This document shows, piece after piece, positions 34,101 through 48,245 of a stretch of 64,000 bases of DNA. The DNA comes from Phylloscopus collybita (Eukaryota > Chordata > Aves > Passeriformes > Phylloscopidae). The stretch spans positions 6,923,001 to 6,987,000 of the forward strand of contig JAJNNQ010000075.1 of assembly GCA_027886175.1 (NCBI GenBank). The letters are read 5' to 3'. A model generated the notes under the pieces. That model was not told the origin of the DNA, did not search any database, and was given only the letters and a program-made list of their open reading frames with translations. The first letter of the stretch is position 1, and the number at the start of each line of letters is the position of its first letter. A program made the position numbers and the translations under genes.

Positions 34101-37100
34101 GATCCAAAAATACACTAATTTCAAGCTGTGATTAGAAAAATTTATAAAAAGTTAATAAAATTCTCCATAAAGCAAACCAGTAAATATTGTAGAAGTCTGA
34201 GAGCTCTGCTTATACCTCCAGTGTGCTACTAACTGTCCAGGCACACCAAGGATGCTCTGTGCTCCAAACTCAGAAGTTGTCACTCACTCAGACTAATATA
34301 CCTAATTATAGAGTGATCTTTAATTGAATGTGGGCACATATCACAAAAACCTATAAATGTATTCATCTGTAAATGCCTTCAAGTAACCTTAGATCTTAGA
34401 GTGTGAGCAGACCTGATTGCTGAAGACAAAAGAGTTTAATGGGGGACTGTTCTCATTCTATGGTGGAAACTTTATTTTTTTTCAGGTGAATCATTCTAAA
34501 TTTCACTGACTGCAGTGACCAGAGTGCTGTCCGACTGTCCTGTGAGGTTTGATGAGGACAGATATCTTCTAAGTACATAATTTTGAGATGAATCTTTTCC
34601 AAGGCACTTTATAAAAGAGTTTAGCATCATTGTGATTAACTTCTATTCTACAAATAGGAAAAATGGCACTTAAGGTGGTGGTGTGGCTCTCTCAGATAAT
34701 TAGCAAATCATGTGAGAATATGACTCAAATTTTTCAGCACTCAGTTAACTATGCCCTCCCATAGATTGCACAGTTGACTAATACCAGAACTACAAGGAGA
34801 GACAAGCTTTTATTAAATGTCATCTATTGCTCATTATGCTAATTAAAGATCTGGAAGGCTGTGCAGGACTTGGCTATGATTTAGAAAGAGACTGTGTTCA
34901 TATATGGTAGGCTGATAACACTGGCAGGCAGGAGCAATAATGTATGTATTACTTGCTAGAGAAATCTGTGGGTTTGGGGGTTTTAAGGAGGTATATAAAA
35001 ACATGAACTTCTGTTTAGTATTAAAATTATATTTCAGTACGAAAATTGTAGAAGGAAAAAATTGTAGAAAATAAACACATAAAAATTTAAAGTTCAAGAA
35101 GACCTATTCCTGAAATCTTTTCTGCTCAGCATCTCTATTCACTGTGTTTATTTAAACTTCATGCATGATGTAGGTGTCAAACCACCCTGGACTGGAATGA
35201 GCAGGGAATACATGGAATAGTCCACTGCCACACTGCCAGCTTTGACAAAAAGATCTTTTGAGTCACAGATTCTTCCAGGTTCAAAAATATTTACCTGGGT
35301 GTTACCCAACCTCTGACCTGAACAAGTCACAGTGCCTGAAGCTCTAAGATTAACTCCCACTTTATTCCCAAGCTCCTTTATAAATGATATTAAAAATGTA
35401 TGGCTTGTTCTGCTTTCCCTTATTGTCAGGGTCTTTGATCAACTGCACTGGCATGAGTAGGATTTACTTGTATTATAAAATTAATGAGTTTTTGCTTATA
35501 CTGAGGCAACACAGCAACAGTACGAAAAATCTCACAGTTTCAACATACATTAACTAATGCTGAGGTTTCAAGGCTTAGAGAGCAGATCCAATCCTCAGGA
35601 TTCAAACTTGACAACCTGTTTAAATCAAACTCTCAGTCTGGCATGCAAGCAGATAAGCTTTCTTTTTGGCCTGCCCTGGAGAGGAGAGTCTAGTTCTTTA
35701 TCCATAGGAATAACACAGGCTGGGTTTGGGTCTTAAATCAATTCAAATTCCTTGGCAGGTTGTATCTAGGTCTACATTTCTCATCATAACTTCTATCTAG
35801 GAATACAAAGAAGGAAAATGAAAACTACAAGAATCCAGGTGAAACCAGATGAAAACTACTGCCTGTTAAACTTCTGCTCCACTTTCTTTTTTTGCAGGTC
35901 TCAAGGATTCACCTTGGCTGAGTGACAGGTGCCCACCAAACCTCTCTGTCACTCCCCCTTCAATATAACAAAAGGCTTGTGAGCTGAGACAAGGAAGGTC
36001 ATTCACCCATTACCATCATGGGCAAAACAGACCTTACTTGGGGAAATTGGAGATCTGAGAAACCAGCTTTCTCTGGGGACAAACGAAACTTTAAATATGT
36101 TTTCTACAGTTTGGTACATAAGGACACACAGGTTTATTTTGCTTCCACTGAGTTGCCAAAAACACAAATTGCCTCTCTTCATTGTGGGATCCTTTGCAGG
36201 TAGAAGATTAACTTGAGGTTTGCCTACAGAGAGGAGCAAGAGCAAGTATAGAAGCAACTCTTCTATAGTGAGAAGTTGAAGAGAGAAGCAAGAGAAAAAC
36301 GAAAGCCTGGGAGTTTATCCAATCCACATGTCCTGTGATGTATGGAGCACTGCTGTTTTTATAAAGATAAACTCTTAAATCCCAGGTGTAATGAGACTCC
36401 AAGGTGATAGAATCTGAATATCCAGGTCTTGAAGATGTCCCCCAAAGCCCAGAAGTTTAAGTGTTCCGTCATTTGGTTTGTTAAATACTTATGTAAGACA
36501 GTACTGTCATTAATAATCAAGGAAATCACGTAAGTAGGGATATAATCACAGAACTCGAAATCCTTCTTGGGTATATCAGAGGTAATGGAAAGATAATTCA
36601 TAAAGATTAGAAACAGATGAAAGTGAGGCTTAGAACTGATTGGAGGATGTTCTTTTCCCCTCATGTCTGTTAATCCCTGTCTCAAAAATAATGAAAAACT
36701 TTACTTATATAGCAAAAAAAACTTCAGAATTTTTGTGCTTGCCCACAGAAACATATTCTGCAAAACCCAGATGTTTTCCTTGCACACAAATCACTAAGTT
36801 TTGTAAAATTTTTAAATAATAAAAAAAAAGTATGAAATGCTCTATTTAAATGAAGAATATCACTTGAAGAAGTTGAAGATATGAAAATGTTGGTCAGTAC
36901 TAAGGGTATATTATCTGAATTGACACACCTGGTCTGCTCTTTGCTGAGAAAATCTGTTCAAGGTTACATTGCACCATACAAACTGTCCCAAACTACCCAA
37001 ACTGTGCAAACAGAAGTATTGCCATAATGGGTTTTGTCCATAATCTGAAGCCAAGACATTGAAGTTTCTTTAGGGAAAAAAATCAGTGAAAACAAAAATG

Positions 37101-37582
37101 GATGGGAAAATAAATTCAGAAGCGATTAGGAGCTCAAGTCTTTATATGATCCTGGTGGAAATGAATAATGAGGAACTGGCAATAAGTATGTGGAGTGAAG
37201 AAAGAAGAATTATACACAGTGAGGTAAGAAAGGCACATATGGCATCAGTGTGAATCAATTAGAAAAGTTGCAGGAGAATCTTCCTGACAGCCAGACCTAT
37301 TCATCTGTTACTGAGCTCCCAAGGAAAGCTCTGCTTCTGGAGTCTGTCTCAACTGTGATAGATGTTTCTTGGGAACAACCATCTCTTCCATGGAAGTGAT
37401 GGTCATCTTCAGTAATGCTTTTCCCAATTTCATTGATGCACATTGATCAAAGCCATTGTGATATTTAAGCCTAAGTCATGAGAGCAGCACTTTACACCCC
37501 TTTAACTATTCTAAGACTGCACAACCAAAAGTTATTTCAGCTCAAGACCCCCTAACCAGCTTGGTCCACCGAGCTAAAGAGA
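34101..37582. other. Unique sequence, nothing recognised
   Basis: No gene, RNA gene or clear repeat. Short frames only, the largest being 108 codons on - at 36359-36685, with no recognisable domain. Confidence 0.5.
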
Positions 37583-38033
37583 GGAATGGAGCACCTCTCC
37601 TACAATGAAAGGCTGAGAGAATTGGGATTGTGCAGCCTGGAAAACAGAAGGCTTAGGGGTGACCTAATTGTGGCCTTTCAGTATCTGAAGGGAGAGGAAA
37701 GAAGGATGAGAGAAGAACTTTTTACATGAGCATGAAGTGACAGGGCAAGGGGCAGTGGCTTCAAACTTAGGGAAGGCTTAGGTTAGATGTTTGGAAGAAA
37801 TTCTTTCCTGTGAGAGTGGTGAGGCACAGGAACATGTTGTCCAGAGAAGCAGTGGCTGCCCCATCCCTGGAAGTGTTCATGGCCAGGCTGCATGGGACTT
37901 GGAGAAACCTGGTCGTTTGGAAGATGTCCCTGCCCACAGCAAGAGGTGAGAACAGAATTGTCTTTAAGGTGTCTTCCATCCAAAGCCATTCCATTATTTT
38001 ATGATTGATTTTATGATTCTATGATTCTGTAAC
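37583..38033 (+). mobile_element. CR1 LINE 3' end, about 450 bp (sense)
   Basis: Clear CR1 text: 'atggagcacctctcctacaa', 'tgaaaggctgagagaattgg', 'ggggtgacctaattgtggcc', 'tttcagtatctgaaggga', 'ggttagatgtttggaagaaa', 'ccccatccctggaagtgttc', 'atggccaggctgcatggg', ending in the terminal octamer-type repeat 'tatgattctatgattctgta'. The tail is well preserved compared with other copies here, so this is a younger insertion. 5'-truncated in the 3' UTR or end of ORF2. The small frames inside (37767-38004) are shadows. Confidence 0.9.
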
Positions 38034-41000
38034 TTTGGATGTAGAATAGATGATTTGTGTATTAAACTGGACAGTTATATTTAACCTGAGTGAAGGCCAT
38101 ACTCTTATTGAGGAACCCTGTTTTAAAGTGTCACAATTTAAGAGAGAATGAGAACAATAATCCTTACAGTGCTTTGATTTCAGTTGCTCTCTACCCCATG
38201 ACAATAGCAAATTAAGCAGCTAAAACCCTACAGCAAATGCATTTAAATCAACTGAAACAGCAAAGAATAATCTCACAGGCTTTAGCTCAGTCCTGGAAGA
38301 CTCCTACTGCCTCATAAGGGACCACAGCCCACGCTCAGCTTGAAGGTTGCCTTTGTTTTGCCTCCTGGCTCAGAACTGTCTCAGGCAGCCCTGTTCTTTT
38401 TGTGAGCAAATGCCTAACTGTACTTTATAAAAAATGAGGATAATTTATCATTATCTCACTAAGGCTTTGAAAGGCTCAATGCCCAATATTGTCTCTGACT
38501 GAAAGCTCATGAATTCAGAAGATTGATGTTGGCACAGTCGTGTATCTTCCCTTTTAAGTCAAATATTTTCCCATAAATATTTTGAAGAGTGTCAAGCCTA
38601 ACTAGATTTTAGAAATTAAACTAAAGGGTGAAGCATTTAGAAAATGCCTATTTTAACATTTTTGATTGCCATATTTTAATTGTGACATTTCAAAGTTTCT
38701 AAAATGAAACTTGTTAATTTTGCTAAATATATTTGGGTTAAGATCAGAAAGAAATGTTGGATAGATTCACTGAAGTATTCTATAATTATGGGAAGGGGAA
38801 AAAACCACCAAAACTGAAAACCATAGACCCAAAAAACCAACAACTGAACTTGTATTTCTGATAGAGAGACACTTTATTTGGTTTTCACTTCAAAGGAATA
38901 GTCCCAATTCCTTCAAAGGCTTTAAAATTAAGACATCTTAGTTTCCCAGACAGAAAGGCTTCCTTATGTAAATTCCTGGAAAGACACACAAAAGGGACTA
39001 TGTCTGAGGCTCATCCATTCAATATATTTTCTTTCTCCAATTTACTTTTTTGTTGTTGCTATCAGAGAATGCCACACTGGCTTCCAGAGGTGCACACACT
39101 ATCCCATTGCTATCTAAGCCTGAAAGTTGCTTTATTTCTTCTTCCAGCTCCTCTAAAGGCATCTGCCTTGGTAGAAGTGGAAGCTGAATTTGGATACCCA
39201 GGTAATCCCTGTCTTTTCCAACTCTAACCCACTGCCAACCAACCTTGCTCACAGTGTTTGGATTTTTCTTGTTCTCTGGGACTAGGAAAGGGAGAAATCA
39301 AATGAGGAAGGATTACACATCAGTAGTGATCAAACCATTAGTGTGCCTTGAAAAGCACAGTCCATGAGCCTGAAGAAATCTGGAAGAAATCTGGCCAGAA
39401 GTCATTTAGAAACCAGAAGAGAGGAAAAATTTCTTCCAAGCCCATAACTTACCCTGCTGGACCACTCAGCTCTTCCTCAGTCCCATTCCCTTCTCACCAC
39501 ACACAATCCTGAAAGAGTCTTGAATAAAAAAACCTCTGAGTTCTTCTGGGGGGTGCCTATGGGCATAGAGGAACTGCAGATATGTTATTTTCCTGGGCCA
39601 ACACCATGTGCTGAACATGACCAGTCACAGCACAGGACTTCCTATATCCTTATACAAATTGCAGCTGCCTACATCCTTCCAACCCCAAGATGGGCCAGGA
39701 ACAGCCCAGTTCTTGTGTACCCTTGTTTTTTTGGCAAGAATAGAGTAATCCTCAGCACAAAGAAAGTGTCAAACAACCCCATAGGCTTCACAAGCCACCC
39801 TCACACCTCCAGCTCTACAGAGGGCATTGCTGCAGAGGGGATGATGAACTAATCTGAGACATCTGTCCCAACATACTGGCAGACTGAGTTCACAGAAATA
39901 CAAGGTCTCTTGGGCAGAATACTCAGTAAATTTTCTTTCTTGTCAGCGAAATATCATCATCTTCACCCAAGAAAAACTGCAGTCAATTGCTCAAGGAGGT
40001 ATTGTGTGAAAGGTTAGTTAAGTACTGGACAATTGGCCTTTGAATAGTGCTATTCTGCATAAAGAGAAAATGGACATGACCGTTTCCTTGGTGAACAGAG
40101 GAGGTAGACTGGCTCTTCTCAGCTCAGGTGGGAGTTTTCTAGCTTTTTCTTTTTAAAAAAACAGCTTGAGGTAAAGTTGGTGTTACTACACTGGCAATTA
40201 TATTATCCCACTTTAAATTTCTAAGGGGTCTGTAAATTGCTTTCATGGTGTTTTCAAACCAGCTGGTGGCTGTGTTGGCTGACTATCTAAGTTATTAGTG
40301 AATGATTTGGCACACCGTTAATCACTGTGCACTCGCAATGCCAGCTCTGGCAAGAGATTTTGCTTCCTTAAGGAATTTCCTATTCTGCAAATCAGAGTTT
40401 AACACCAACCAAACACCATCTATCAAGACTAAAGTCTGCCTTACACAGCATGAATTATATTATTACATTTATTTCCAGCAATAAGTCTCTTGAATGTCTT
40501 GGTTGTTTTTAACATATACTCAGTTTAGGAAAGCAAAGCAATTCTTCAGAATGAGTTTTCAATTTGTACGCTTGAATAGTTTAAATTCCATTCCAGCAAT
40601 ACAGAATGCACTGCTACCATGCTCTGTATCTAATTCAGGCTGCTTGGATATTAAGACAGTAACCACTTGTGTATTGTCATCAGTGCTTAGCAGATTGAGG
40701 ACAATCTTAGAATGAAAATCACTCCCAGCAGGTTCTGCATTCGGGGAAGTTAAGGTTGACATCAAGTCAAACCCAGGAACAGTGGAAAATAAATTACTGT
40801 GTACTTTTCCTTGGTGCATTCTAGAGAAAATAAAAGATTTTTTAATGTTTTCAGCCTGACCAACATTGACACAGCCCACTGCTTATGAGAAATGTCATGC
40901 TAATTTTATTGCAGTTTCTACCATTGCCACCAGACTTGTTAGAGATTAATTTAGGATTTGAAGGAATAGATGAATTTATGTGCAGCCCCAATATATTTTC

Positions 41001-44000
41001 ATGATGTTAACTCCTGATGCAAAATTGAATGAAAGGATTCTAGCACTGCATCATGGATCACATGCTTTATAAATGGAGTGGCAACATAAACCCACTCCAA
41101 ATACACCCATCTCCTGCAGAGCTGAGACTGAAGTGGTCATAGAACCTGCACAAACTCCTGACCTGGAGTCAGGGGTCTCTGAAAGTATCACCTTTCAGAG
41201 AAACAAAAAAGAGATTGTTTGCCACTTACAGTAATTTTAAATTTGTCAACAGACAAATTATTGATCTTTGCACTGAGAAAAAAATCAATACAAGTCACCC
41301 TGCTACTTAAATTCATATTGATGTGTCAATTTTATGCACTGTTTGTACTCTTTTTTTGCCATAATATTCCTATGCATCTGGCAAAACACATTTTAAGGAT
41401 AGCTTATTGAGGCACAGGAAAGGTGAATATTCTTTCAAATGCAAAACAAAGCATTTTGAAATTAATTTATTTTAAACAGAAATAATAAATGTGAGCAAAA
41501 AAACCACCCAGATTTCCTGTGCTGCAAAGAAAAAGTACATGCCAAACAACTTTTTTTTTTTTAATCTAATATCATTGTTAACAGTGAACTACACTGTCAA
41601 TTTCAAAGAAAAGTTTGGACTTTTTCACACTTTCTTAAAATTTATTTTTTATTTGGTTGTGGTTTTGTTTGTTTGTTTGATTCACAACAAAATACCAAAC
41701 AACCCCCCCCCACCATTATTGCAGTGATTGTTATGGTCATTACTTCTGGGTGTATTTCAGAACACAGAAATGACAATGCCGTTCAGTCTTTGTGTTATAA
41801 ACAGTAGAAGAAGCAAGAAAATCATTCCTTCTTCCTAAGGACCTTTGGATTTTATGCCAGGATCAGGGTTGATGGCAATATTTTACAATGATGACACACC
41901 TCTGGACCTGCCTAGAACACACCCAGTTCTTAGACTCTTCTGTTCAAAGCCTGCTGCTCACAGAGTAATGGAAGAAGATGTAGTGGTGGAGTGGAGAAGT
42001 CCCCTTTCTAGTGGAATTGTAGTGGAGGAAGATAGTGCCGTTTCCTGGCAATTTCTGAACGGTCTCTCTGTGTGCAGGTACAAGGTTTTATAAAATATGT
42101 TTTACAGACAAATTTATGTCCTTTGGACAAGTCAGAACTTGAACAGTTTTCAAGGATGTCAGGCAAATATTTCATCTTTTCAATTTTTACTAAATACTGA
42201 TGTATCAGAGGCTACAGTAAAAGAGGAGCTGCACTGGAGAAGTAGACCTGGATATCCAGATATTGCTGTTTTGCCAATGCCACAGGCTTCACATAAATTT
42301 ACCCAAACATTATTCCTTCTGTCTGAAAAATCTTACAAAGGCTTGAGGAGACTTAAGAAGGAGCTACTCGTACAACTCAAGATAGTTGCAGAATTTCTGA
42401 TGTTTTGGGTTTACACTGAGAACAGGCGAATTTGAAAGCCCCACAGGACCCTCTGGCATTGAGGGCACTCTCCATGGGTGAGTTTCCATATTCCTGCCAG
42501 CTGGCTGACAGGGAGCCCCAGGGTCCTCTCACTCCCCATTTCAGTGTTGAGCTGCCCTGAGCACCCTGTGGACTAAAGTCAAAAGGGTGGCAATGGAGAG
42601 AGGAGAGCAATATCTTTGGATTGCCCACAGAAGTGGTCATTGCACGAGTTCCATGCTAGAGAAGATTCTTTGATTTTTCCTTCTCATTCTCAAGCAAGAT
42701 TATGCCTGTCACTATGCCAGCTAACACAGATGGAACATACAGACAAGCAGAAGTCAAATGTCAAAACCAGATGTGTTTGGGGGCATGAATACTGGTTTAA
42801 TAAAAGTTACTCCCTCTCCTACTAAACATTTCTTATTCACATTCATAAACCTCCCCTTCACTACTCCTGTTTCCAGGCTTCTGCAGAGTGGAAACAAAAC
42901 TAAAGGAGAATGTACAGTAGTGCATGGCATAGAAATCTGTCATCAGCATGGGGATTTTTTAGGGAAAAGTATTTTTCTTCCACTAACAATAAATGAATTC
43001 CTAATGTAAACAAATTACATAGCCTCCTCAAAAAGTCTTTCAAACTGACAATTCCAGCAACACTGAAGCATCATCTGGTAACTGAAAACTCAGCTCCACA
43101 ACCTGCAAAGGCAATAACATTTTATATGCACCAAACATTAATACTTGCAGCTGAAGTTTCAAAGGGAAATTAAATTTCTTTTGTGATGCAGCCACAAACT
43201 TAATTTTCAAGGAACATCTAAGATAACCACACATGACCTTGCTATTAACTACTTGGAGACAGTTTTAGTGGAAAATAAATCAAATCAAGTTTAGACCAAA
43301 TTTTTCAAGGGATATATATTCAGGTATCTGTTTGTACCACCACTAAACTTGTCTACTCTCTTTAAGCAACTTCATCTTTCTCTTTTAATGAAGGCTATAA
43401 AACAGAGATATAATTGAGCCAGTGGCAGGAACAAAACTACTCTTTAATAATTTTAATAGCTTCTGAGCAAACCCACACAGTGAGAACCAGCCACCTGGAC
43501 ACTCCAGGGCTTAACAGATAGCTATGGTAATGGTATTCCAGTAGCACACATTACCTGAGACACTTCTGGATCCTGTGATAACTGCTGTGTAGGCACAAGT
43601 TTATAAAGCTCTAGCTTAGCAGAGTGCTTAAAAGCATCCTTAGTCTTAAGCAGTAAATTTAATAAAGCTGCTCAGATGTTTAAATTGGACAGATAACTGC
43701 TGTGATAAGTCATGAACTGATGTACTACAGTTAAATGAGGGTCCAAGCTCTAAGCCTCCAGAAAACGTGCTCAGACCATGGGATGTTGGGGGGTTTCTCC
43801 ATCTACTCTATCTGTACTGTTCAGTGAGTACTCAAATGAGAGTGACTGCAGTGTCCTTAGGAATCAGGATTCTGATGGACTGAGCTTCCAGGAGTGTCCT
43901 GGAAATGTGGTAACTGCTTCCCTGGAGCTCTTTCCTCTTGCTAACATAGCCCAGATTGTGGTTGCTGCTCTGTGACTCAAGGATACATTATTCACCTATG

Positions 44001-46296
44001 TTCAGCTTGTCCTCCACTGGGACCCTGGGGTCCTTTTGTCTTGCTCACCCGCTCTGTGCAGGGCTTTGCCTTTGTCTTTACTGAGCTTTTTGAGGTTCCT
44101 ACCAGCCCATGTCTTCAGCTTGCAGATCCACATGAATCTACCTTCCACCATGTCAATCATTCTCTCCAGTTTGGTTAAAACTACACATATGTGAAGGGCA
44201 TATTCTGTCTGTCACCCAGGAAAATGATCAAAATGATGAGTGCTTTTGGTTCCAGAACTGAACTCTGATCCTATGGAAGCACCAAAGTTCTAAACTCTCT
44301 ACTCTAGCCCAGATGGATATAGTGAGGAGTTTATCAACAGAGCTTGGAGTGGTCTCATATACTACATTCTGGGAGCTGCGCACCTACCAAAGACAAATAC
44401 ATCAACTCATCTCTGATAAGATCAGATTTCTGCTTCCTAACCTCACCTGCTTGAAATCAGAGCAGTTATTATCACCATGCCTACATTCAGCAGTAGAAGT
44501 TTAGACTGCAGACACCTGACCTAACAATCTAGAATCCTGCTGCTGTCAGATGGAACCAGCCAGCAGAGCTGGTGGAGCTCAGGCTGCTCCTAGGCATGAG
44601 ACTGGATGTACTCAGGCATAAAACAAATGCCAACAACTCTGATCACTGTGTCTTCTCCAGTGCTGCAGAGAAGACCAGGATAACATGCTGGATGCAGGTC
44701 ATGGGTAGTCAGACCACCTCCAGCCCCAGAAGTCAGACCAGGGGTTCCTACTAGTGCTCCCTCCCTACTCAATCAAGAGACACAGGCTCCTCTTTGGGAC
44801 AGTGCTTTAAGAGTCTGTGATACACAGACTGTATATGCCCGTACATCTTCCCCTCCCCCTGCTGACTACACACTTGGTTTCTTGGATTTGCAGTCAAAAA
44901 CGATGAAACCTGCTCAGTCTGCCAGTGTGACAAATGGGAAAGACAGTCCTGATTCCATGTCAGATCTTTATAAAAGTAACAGAAAGGATTTATTTCTGGA
45001 AACACCTGCCTAGCATTAATTTTCACATATACATCTGCACTTCTGAGCTGCTAATAAGTTGCCCTCAATGTAATTTAGCAAAGCCACACATCCTCTTCTC
45101 TTGAAGATGTCTTACTCTCTTTATTCAGGGCTCTTTACCTGTAATGACATGCTCTGCTGCATATTTAAAAGGTTCAGCTTAATGGAGCCATGGTTATGTT
45201 TAGTAGAATGTGAGAGGGAAAGATGCAAGTATAATTTGCCCAATTTTACCCTGTTGATAGAGAAGCCCAGCAATTTCAGCTAGGAAAATCCTAGGAATAA
45301 AAAGCCTATCTCTTGTTAGAGAGATATCATGGCAAACAGCTACATTGTTTCAGGATACTTCTTTCCCTGTTGTTTTTGCACTCCTTTCCAATCATTAAAA
45401 TAATTGCAAGAGTTGCTATGATTGTTTTTTAAATTATTTTATTTTATTTGGCACTATACAAACATGTTGTGGTAAGTAGAAAGAAAATGAGCATGGGAGC
45501 AGCTGGCCATTTCTTGCTATCTGCATGAGCTAGGTGAAAATACAAATAACCAGACTCCCTCACCATGTGTCAGGCACCAGGTTTAGTTTGACTGTAATTG
45601 CTCCCCTGATTGCCATGCAGAGAGCCTCAGCAGCAATCTCAGCTTTGCAAAACCATCATCTTCTCCTGCAGCTCGCAGAGGTGAAATAAGGATGCAGAAC
45701 TATCTCTGTTGCTCCAGATTCCAAAATTTTCTGTCCCTCTTGCCAACAAAAGTCCAACTTTACTTTGGTCTCAGCTGAGAGATACTTTGCTATTCCTAGT
45801 AAAAGCAAGAGGGCTTAATTGGTTAATTATTATTGTCTATTACACCTTGTCTTTCTATTCTATCACCACTTTTTCCAGAAAAGGAACATAACTTTCCTAT
45901 AATTCTAAAAAGATAAAGATGGAATGTGAATTATTTAAGGTTGATTTCTGATGCAGCAAATATGCATATTTTAAAGATCTTATCATGAGCTATATTTCAG
46001 TTGGTCAAAATCTAGCTAAGCTCAATTCCATATATTTATTTTTCCTTCAGAATTAATTAATCTCATTTTTATGTACCTATCCCACACTACTCATATCTTT
46101 TCTATCCATTAAGATGCCAACAGGAAAGTAATTGCAAACACAAACCAGTGCTTTATATCTCCCATCTCACCCTACTTTTACTCCGAGTCAGCAAACAGAC
46201 TTTCAAAGTAAATCAAAGGCTTCCCACTTCCTTGTGGCAAAACACATCACATTACATTAGAGCCATCTTTCAAACTCTGCTACTAACTGGGATGAG
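38034..46296. other. Unique AT-rich sequence, no gene supported
   Basis: More than 8 kb without a recognisable exon or repeat. Two adjacent frames at 41845-42435 share a phase and are noted among the findings. A (TTTG)n run lies near 41667-41680, a C9-10 run at 41703-41711 and a T run near 41551-41562. Confidence 0.5.
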
Positions 46297-46365
46297 AATA
46301 TTAAAATAAACACAATTTCAAATTCAATTATTATTAAAATAATATTAAAATAAACACAATTTCAA
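46297..46365. repeat. Direct duplication of a 25-bp AT-rich unit
   Basis: A 25-bp sequence beginning 'aatattaaaataaac' and ending 'acaatttcaa' occurs identically at 46297-46321 and 46341-46365. The 19-bp spacer is itself AT-rich and ends in 'attaaaat', part of the unit. Probably a local slippage or tandem duplication event, recent enough for the copies to be identical. Confidence 0.85.
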
Positions 46366-48245
46366 CTTCCAGGGCAAGTTAATAAAAGTGGGCATCTTGG
46401 TATTTTTAAAGTATATTTTGTAATGGCTTTCAAGCACACTTTACTGGGTGTCTTATTTGTAACAAAAGGACAGGGTTTTTATGTATAGAAAAATATTTCC
46501 ATATCATATTTAAGCATCTGGACAACAATTACTAGTTTGACCTTTGTAAAAGGCCATTTCTGCAGAACTGAAATGTACTTCCTCAACTCCTGCCATTTTT
46601 TGTTGCTGCTCTTCTTTTTCCCTACAATTTCCTCATTCTCACAGCTGAGTGAACACCTAAGAGAGCAACAGGAAGGGAGAAAAAACCTGTAGACCTTGTC
46701 TCCAAATTATGTGAAGAGCAGACGTTCTGTTAATACACAGCCATCCTCTTTGTCTCCCCCCTGAGATGAAGAGTTGAATCTCATGTCAGCCTTGCACATT
46801 TTTTTGCCTCTAAGGGGCTATCACAATCTCATTGACGGAAGTCACCTATATAAGTCAACATGAAAAAGCAATGAGTATGTCATATATTTTTGCATTGAAA
46901 TAGGTCCACAAATTTTGCCCAGCTCTGATACAAAGCCAGCACTTGAATGAACACTGCTTTGCATCCTTAACTATAAAAGCTGCAACCTGCACAAGTCTGA
47001 TAACAGCTCACACTTACTGCTGAAACATATTTTTCCACCTTGCAAGCAATTCCTTTACAGGAGAAAGTTCCAGAGCATCCATTAACGCCAGTAACTTTGC
47101 CTTCCATCCGTCCCATGGCTTCATGCATGCTGGGGCTGCCAGAGAAGAGATCCCACATTTCTGGGTGGAAAATAAGCCTGACTGTGTGAAATCAACCACA
47201 TTCCACTGGGACACAAGTCAAAGCCTTCATGACAGCAGAGGTCAGTCATGGTGACTGTTTTTCTGCTAAACTAAAGTTCACCCTATTTTGTTCATTCGCT
47301 TTGCTCTTAAAGAAAAGGATTTCAAGCTCACAGGAGTCCAGGTTCTGGAACACTCTTATCCAAATACCAAGCTGACAGACTGAGCATCTATGGGTTTTCC
47401 TCCCACTCTATCTCTCCAGAGACCTGTTAAGACTGCAGTTGAAATTATACCAGCTAGCCCATAATTTTATATGTAACTTGTCACCAGCAGTCTAAGTAAT
47501 GAAGACACCTGCTGGTTGCTCACCACCCAGGCATCAGAGAGATCTCTCCTGGCATGGAATTTAATTAGTTCATTGCGATGCTTTTTGTCTTCTCATCCTC
47601 TTTTCATCAGGAAGCCTTCACCCATACTCCTTTCAAAATCCTACTCTGCAGATCTTGAATTGTGCTGAGCTGCAGCTGGCTCAAAAATTGGACCCCTTGT
47701 GTTCAGAAACTCCCCTACTGAAGGCAGAGCAATAGAGCAATTGCTCTCTCTCATGCCTTGCTTATTTCCATGCAGTATAAATGGTTTGCACACCTTGTGA
47801 ATCATCTAAATTCTGTAGAATCGACATTAAAAATATCTGACCTCATTGAAAATGAAATCTTTCAGCGTAAGATACTGAGAAGTCAGAATTCATTACTGGA
47901 TGAGCAGAACTGCAGCTACCCATCATAACAATTTTCACCATGTGCCATACATTTATAGCAACCCTTTCCCCAACAGCAGACAAGATGCGGTACATTTGGT
48001 AGGTAGGCCAGTTCCTTACAGAAAGAACCATAGTGGGAAAAGAAACTTCAGAATATACAAAAACCCTATTATGACCATGATCTGGCACAGATACAGGGAA
48101 AGGAACACATGAACCACAGCATGAGGGTACCTGCAAGAGGGTACAGTGAAGCACAGCCATAGTGCCAGTAATTAAATGCCTGTGAAGCCCTTGTGGGCTG
48201 TTAGCAACAGAGATGTGAACTTTCTAGGGCTCTTGCTTTGCTGCT
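46366..48245. other. Unique sequence, nothing recognised
   Basis: No gene or clear repeat. Short frames on both strands show no familiar domain. Confidence 0.5.
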
